NCBI GenBank assembly: GCA_963800065.1
Contig: CAWCZO010000009.1
Span: 372,001 to 436,000 of the forward strand
Direction of reading: 5' to 3'
DNA length: 64,000 nucleotides
DNA from: CAWJFJ01 sp963800065
Lineage (GTDB): Bacteria > Actinomycetota > Acidimicrobiia > Acidimicrobiales > UBA8190
The position numbers were made by a program, and so were the translations under genes. Within the stretch, counting starts at the first letter, position 1; every line of letters begins with the position of its first letter. The notes beneath the pieces were generated by a model. It saw only the letters and a program-made list of their open reading frames with translations. It was not told the DNA's origin and ran no database searches. Shown here in pieces: positions 59,138 to 64,000 of the stretch.

Positions 59138-61938
59138 TCAGTGGTCGCCTGAGCGGAAGGTGGCGATACCGAAGGGGCGGAGCTCGAACGACCCGTCGAA
59201 GCGGCCCAGGGTCCGTCCGCGCAGGTCGACCAGCCAGCCCGACCGGCTCCCCACCCGGACCGTGGTGGTTCGGTCGGTCGGATTGAACACGCGCACCTCG
59301 AGCAGGCCGGCCTCCCGCCGCACGGCGGAGACCTCGGCCCCGTCGATCTCGAGCGCGCTCCCGGGTGTCGCCCGCCCCCCTCCTCCGGGGGCGTGGACGA
59401 GCTCGAGCGGGAGGAAGGCGTCGTCGGCCATGGCGTAGGGGTCGTCGCACCCCACCACAGCGCGTAGCGGGCCTCGATCGGACGGCCCTGGAGCTGGAGC
59501 CGCTCACCGGCGTGAGTGGTCCGGCGGGCAGCGGCCGGTAGGCCATCCCCAGACGCGACAGCATCCCCGTCGACCGCAGCAGCGTCAGCGCCAGCGTCCG
59601 CGCCCGGCCGTCGCCGTCGTCGATGTCGACGAGCTCGTACTCGAGCAGGCCCTCGTGGGCCACCGTGAGCCCGCCGGCCGAGACGAAACGCCGCGACGGG
59701 AACGTCGGGAGACCGAACTCGTCCGGCCGCCCCTCGGCCTCGAGACCCCGGCGCACCACGGCGAAGGCGCACTCGGCCTCGGAGTACGTGGTCGGTTCGG
59801 GCAGGGGCAGATGGACCCGGAGCCGGTGGTCCCGGCTCGGATTCACGAACCGGGTGACCACCCGGACGATCCGTTCGTCGGCCCGCAGCTCGACGGTGGT
59901 CGTGACCTCGACGGTCCGCTCCCCGGTCCGGGCCCGGGTGATGCCGTCGACGTACTCCGGCCACGGTAGCCGGCCGTGATCACGGCGCACGCCCTCACCG
60001 GTCCCCGGTCGCTGACGACGACGGAGACGCTGTCGGGCGTGTCCACCAGCCGGTCCCGGAGAGGTGGTGAGTAGTTGTACGAGTCGCCGTGGTCGCCCCC
60101 GTCGACCAGCCTCCCGAATCCGGCCACGCCGTCGAGGGCGAACGTCCCCGACGCCGGTCGACGGTCACCGTCACCAGACCGTTGCCGAGCTCGACCGACC
60201 CGGCCCCCCGCCGTCCCCCCGCCTTCCCCGTCGGTGACGGTCACCGGGTGGGCGAGGGGCGCCGGCGTGCAGCTGCGCCAGCCGAAGCCGGGGACGTCGG
60301 TCACCCGGGCCAGCACCCGCCGTATCGGCGGCTGGTCGATCCGGATCCGCACCGCGCGAGTCGGGTCGGGCCCCCAGTCGGGTGTAGAGGTCCTGCTTGA
60401 TCGAGGCCAGGGGGACGTCGAAGCGTTCCTCGCTGCCGAAGGTGATCGTGATGTCGATCCCGGTCTCGTCCTCCTCGACCTGCACGCCCTGGATCCACGT
60501 GTGGGCGTCGATCTGGCTCCCCGCCGGGAGCATCCCGAGGATGGTCCTGACCGTGTTGGCGTCGAGGGTGAGCGCACCGAGCCCCCGGGGGATCCCGAAG
60601 GCGCCGGGCTCTTCGGGCAGGGCCTGGGTGTCGGGCGGAACCTCGTCGCCGGCCACGACCATCTCGACCACGCCGCCGCGGGACGGGCCGACGGGTTCAC
60701 CACCGTCGGGCCGGCGTCGGCGAGCGACCGGGCCAGGGCCGGCAGGGCCTGGTCGGCCAGTCCCTCACCGATCCGCCGGGCCTCGGCGTAGCGCGTGAGC
60801 ACGGCGTCGACGACCTCGTCCACCGAGCAGGCGCAGACCGAGTCGTGGGCGGCGTTGCGCACGATCTGCTTCCAGGCCACGTCGAGCAGGGCCTGGGGCC
60901 ACCGCTCCGCCGGGAGGTACAGCGCGCAGTACGGCTCGGCCCGCCGCTCGAGCGCCCGTTCGGCCCCCGCCGCCTGCCGCTTCACGTCGACCCGGTTCGA
61001 GGCCACCCCCATGAGCACGTTGGCCCGGGCCCCGGAGCGCAGCTCGCCCTTCCACCGCGGCAGCCCGTCGGTCGGGGCCCCGGCCAGGTAGTCGGCCAGC
61101 GCCGTCACCTCGAGCACGTAGTCGTCCTGGAGGGCGTTGGCTTCGGCCACCACCCGCCCGAGCCACGGCTGCGGCTCCTGGTGGTCGGTCCCGTTCATGA
61201 ACAGCAGACCGTCGATGAGGAAGCTCGCCGATCTCCTTCTCGTGGTCGGCGATCCGCCGGACGAGCTCCTTGGCGTCGTCGGGGATGGCGGCACCGTTGC
61301 CGTACCCGATCGGCAGGTACTCGGCCCGCACCGTCGACCCGTCGGGTGCCTCCCACCAGAAGCCGGTCTTGTCGATCACCGACGGGACCCCCCGCCACAC
61401 CACCGCGTGCTCGAAGCCGGCCAGCCGCAGGATCTGGGGCATCTGGGCGATGTGCCCGAACATGTCGGGGAGGTAGCCGACCTCCATGGCCCCGCCGAAG
61501 GCCGCCCCCCGCCGCAGCCCCGTCTGCAGGTCCCGGATGATCGTCTCGCCCGAGACCAGGAACTCGTCCATCAGGATGTACCAGGGCCCCATCGACAGCC
61601 GCCCGGCCGCCGGCCAGGGCCCGGATCCGCTCCTCGTTCTCGGGCCTGATCTCGAGGTAGTCGTCGACCACCGCCATCTGCCCGTCGAGCAGGAACCGGG
61701 AGTACGAGGGGTCACTCTCGAGCAGGTCGAGCAGGGCGTCGATCAGGTGGACCAGCCGCAGCCGGAAGGTCTGGAACGGCTCGTACCACTCCCGATCCCA
61801 GTGGGTGTGCGGAACGATGGAGACACGCCTCTGTACCTTCTGAGCAGCCGAAATGCCGTCGTCGCCAATAGCCATCCTCACCCCGTCCTCGATGACGCTC
61901 AGCTGACCGCCGAGCCGCCCGTCAATAATGCCGCGCAC
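59138..61938 (-). CDS. GH38 alpha-mannosidase-like protein, broken by at least eight frameshifts
   Basis: Family 38 glycosidase. IVPHTHWDREWYEPFQTF near 61830 holds the zinc site, VGYLPDMFGHIAQMPQIL carries the nucleophile Asp region, IVRNAAHDSVCACSVDE is from the central domain, and VVTRFVNPSRDHRLRVHLPL with NPTDRTTTVRVGS comes from the C-terminal beta domains. Frames change near 61610, 61220, 60690, 60380, 60215, 60140, 59965, 59510 and 59460. Conservation is high on both sides of each break, so consensus errors are more likely than decay. The start is uncertain (GTG 61938 or ATG further in). It converges with the cyclase gene. Confidence 0.78.
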
Positions 61939-62051
61939 GGGGCCCTCTTCGTGGCCGATCGTGCGTCGACCGGCTCCCGGGCCGGATCACCCGGTGATCG
62001 TGGCGGTGGCCACACCCGGCGCCTCGGAGGGCTCGGCTTATACTGCGACCG

Positions 62052-63016
62052 ATGGCCTCGCAGGGCTCGACGGGCTCAGGCGACGTCTGCATCCATGTCA
62101 TCGGCATGCACCGCAGCGGGACCTCGGCCACCGCCGGCCTTCTCGGTCAACTGGGCCTGGGGATGCCGGTGGACGACGACCTCGTCCCCGCCACCGCCGA
62201 CAACGAGCGGGGGCACTGGGAGAGCCAGAGCATCGTCCGGCTGAACAATCAGCTCTTCCGCCACTTCGGGGGACTGCTCTTCTCGCCGCCCGATCTGGCC
62301 GACGGTTGGCAGGACGACCCGTCCCTGGACGACCTCCGGTCCGAGGCGTCCCGGCGTTTCCGCGCCAGCTTCGGCCCCCGGCCGATCGCCTGGAAGGATC
62401 CCCGAGCCTGCATCACCCTGCCCTTCTGGCAGACCGTGATCGACCCCCCGGTGGCCGCCGTCTTCGTCTTCCGGGACCCGGTGGAGGTGGCCCGGGCCTC
62501 CGGCTACGGGCCCGCAGCGGGCTGCCGGTGGTGCACGGGCTGGCGACGTGGCAGGCGCCACGGCGAGGTCGTGGCACGCAACCTCCAGGGCATCCCGACG
62601 TTGGCCGCCGACTTCGACACGGTGTCGCGCGACCCGGTGGGCTGCCTCGACCTGCTCGTCCTGTTCCTGGGCGACCAGCAGGTGGACGTCGAAGTCTGAG
62701 CGTCGGGCCGCGGCCGTCTCCTTCCTGAACGGCGATCTCCGTCATCATCACGGCGCCGCCGAGGCCGACCCGGGCCCGGCGGCGGGGGCTCGCCTCGTCT
62801 TCGACGAGCTGCGCCGGAGACTAGGGTCCGCACGCGGCGCGGCAGCGTCCCGATCTCGGCCCGGAGCCGGAGTGGGTCGACGATGTGCTCACCCTGGCCC
62901 GGGAGCTCGAGACGGTCCGCATCGCCGACGCCTCACTCCGGCGATCGCGTGGCGTCCGCGTCGTCACCGGCTTTTGGAAGATGCGCTCCGCCCTGACCCG
63001 TCGACCGTCGCCCTAG
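62052..63016 (+). CDS. Sulfotransferase-like protein, frameshifted
   Basis: PAPS-dependent sulfotransferase fold. IGMHRSGTSATAGLLGQLG is the 5'-phosphosulfate loop near residue 17, then RGHWESQSIVRLNN and AAVFVFRDPVEVARAS with the 3'-phosphate-binding RDP. Frame changes near 62500 and 62555 cancel each other, and another near 62690-62830 is needed to reach a coding-like C-terminus (WVDDVLTLARELETVRIAD, TGFWKMRSAL) that ends at TAG 63014-63016. Read without correction it stops at 62699. The acceptor is unknown; it may sulfate a glycan, which fits the nearby GH38 and second sulfotransferase. Confidence 0.72.
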
Positions 63017-63963
63017 CCGGGGACCGGGAGGCGTGGCCGGCCGGCCCCGCAGGACGGCCTCGGGGGCGATGAGCGGCCGTGTCGAGTCTCCGTAGACGCG
63101 GTCGAGGCCGAACCCGCCCAGAAAGGCCAGCGCCGCATCGACCCGGGGGCCGGCACCTCGCCGACCCAGTCGTCCAACCGACCGGGCCCCGAGGCCACGT
63201 CGGTGTCGCGATAGTTGGTGTGCGACGGTTCGTCCAGGTTGCCGGTGGAGTCCAGCCGCATGTCCCAGGGGCCGGGGCCGAACCGTCGCAGAAACGTGCT
63301 CAGCCTCACCAGCTCACCTCGCGGATCGTTCACCAGGTGCTCGTAGAACACGACATGCGCCTGCCCCGAGGAAAGCAGCTGTGTCGGGACGAAGTTCGAG
63401 GCACCAGCGCAGGACGAGTCGGAGGAAGGGGTCGGGAGAGTCCGCCGTCTGTTGATCAAGGCTCCGAAGGGCGCCATCGGCCCCTGCATCAGCGGTTCCT
63501 GGCCGAGGATTTGCGGGAGGTTGTCCGGCCACCCCAGTTGCGCCACCGACCAGGCGCTCGGCACCGGATGGCGCAGCAGGTAGACCATGGGGGTCCGCGG
63601 ATAGCGACGGACCATCCAGGGCAGCAGGTTCGTGGCCCGGATCTCCTTCACCACGCGGCAACGGGGGAAGCGGGCGGTGTTGTACTCGTCGATCCACCGG
63701 CCGCGTATCCGTGGCCATGACCTTGTCCAGGACCTCGGTGACAGCCCGGTCGGAACGGCTGTTGGGATCGAGGTAGTGCCCGAAGCGGACGGGCCGGGCC
63801 TGGGGACCGCCTCGGCCCGCAGCGGCTCGAACAGCAGCCGGCCGTGGAGCGTCTCGCTCAGGACCTCGGCCAACCATGTCGTCCCGCTGCGGGCGCTGCC
63901 GGCCACCAGCAACGACCGGTCGGGGTCGTGATTGCGCTCGAGGAAGGCCACCTTGGGCGACAC
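63013..63963 (-). CDS. Sulfotransferase family protein, frameshifted, near window edge
   Basis: Second sulfotransferase. LLVAGSARSGTTWLAEVLSE is the 5'-phosphosulfate loop, TPMVYLLRHPVPSAWSVAQL the 3'-phosphate region, followed by VVFYEHLVNDPRGEL. Internal segments near 63800-63720 and 63480-63390 are out of frame and restored, giving compensating frameshift pairs, and the final 40 residues read better in another frame. The start is GTG 63963, but the gene could begin beyond the window. Its 3' end meets the other sulfotransferase tail to tail. Confidence 0.7.
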   Translation of the reverse strand: MSPKVAFLERNHDPDRSLLVAGSARSGTTWLAEVLSETLHGRLLFEPLRAEAVPRPGPSASGTTSIPTAVPTGLSPRSWTRSWPRIRGRWIDEYNTARFPRCRVVKEIRATNLLPWMVRRYPRTPMVYLLRHPVPSAWSVAQLGWPDNLPQILGQEPLMQGPMAPFGALINRRRTLPTPSSDSSCAGASNFVPTQLLSSGQAHVVFYEHLVNDPRGELVRLSTFLRRFGPGPWDMRLDSTGNLDEPSHTNYRDTDVASGPGRLDDWVGEVPAPGSMRRWPFWAGSASTASTETRHGRSSPPRPSCGAGRPRLPVPG

Positions 63964-64000
63964 CGCCCTGTTGGGCCCGTCGGCGGAAAAGGTCCGGGTG

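Overview
The window is GC-rich, densely packed chromosomal DNA from an actinobacterium, most likely of the Acidimicrobiia type (the class is an inference). Supporting evidence: actinobacterial small ribosomal proteins bL37 and bS22-like, an HU protein with a mycobacterial-style Lys/Ala tail, a CGAAC-N4-GTTCG LexA box in front of an imuA-imuB-dnaE2 mutagenesis cassette, CofC for coenzyme F420, several acyl-CoA dehydrogenases, and the order metG-tatD-(cell-wall protein)-ksgA-ispE. At least sixteen genes have a -10 hexamer (TAnnnT or close) only 6-8 nt before the start codon, so leaderless mRNAs appear to be the rule.

Layout. 0-12 kb: TypA (cut by the edge), a PAP2-like membrane protein, a P450 with an unusual I-helix, SRPBCC and bicupin proteins, a cobalamin-binding-type protein, acylphosphatase with a CDF metal exporter, and a tight minus-strand operon thiolase - ketoacyl synthase III - nucleotidyltransferase - GH20 hexosaminidase. 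12-21.5 kb: NifU-type Fe-S protein, two acyl-CoA dehydrogenases (one frameshifted), a MarR/MFS unit with a palindromic operator, then an NRAMP-related transporter with a long structured leader, convergent with a soluble PRC-MgtE_N-CBS protein. 21.7-31.5 kb: glycosyltransferase - methyltransferase - alpha-toroid protein operon, aminopeptidase N - UPF0016 - methyltransferase operon, PfkB kinase, a hypothetical protein and a GDPD sharing a bidirectional promoter. 31.5-39.2 kb: bL37, YchF, DUF192, RsmI, MetG, TatD, an RlpA-like secreted protein in the usual rpfB position, KsgA, IspE. 39.3-45 kb: glycosyltransferase - methyltransferase - sulfatase-fold group, bS22-like protein, VOC protein, tRNA-Gln(UUG), a DUF4232-like lipoprotein and two paralogous small Cys-rich proteins. 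45-51 kb: the SOS mutasome, with frameshifts in all three genes and a 0.62-kb internal tandem duplication in dnaE2. 51-56.8 kb: a lone VirD4/TraG-type ATPase, a 2-hydroxyacid dehydrogenase, HU plus a coupled histone-H1-like repeat protein, PIG-L deacetylase and CofC. 56.8-64 kb: GpsA, an adenylate cyclase, a GH38 alpha-mannosidase and two sulfotransferases; apart from the cyclase, all of these need frameshift correction.

One frameshift is visible in the first 45 kb and more than twenty in the last 19 kb. In most cases both halves remain well conserved and several indels sit in C/G runs. This points to poor consensus quality near the end of a contig rather than a run of pseudogenes. The 96%-identical duplicated dnaE2 segments may likewise be a strain chimera. 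No CRISPR array, insertion sequence, integrase or prophage was seen.
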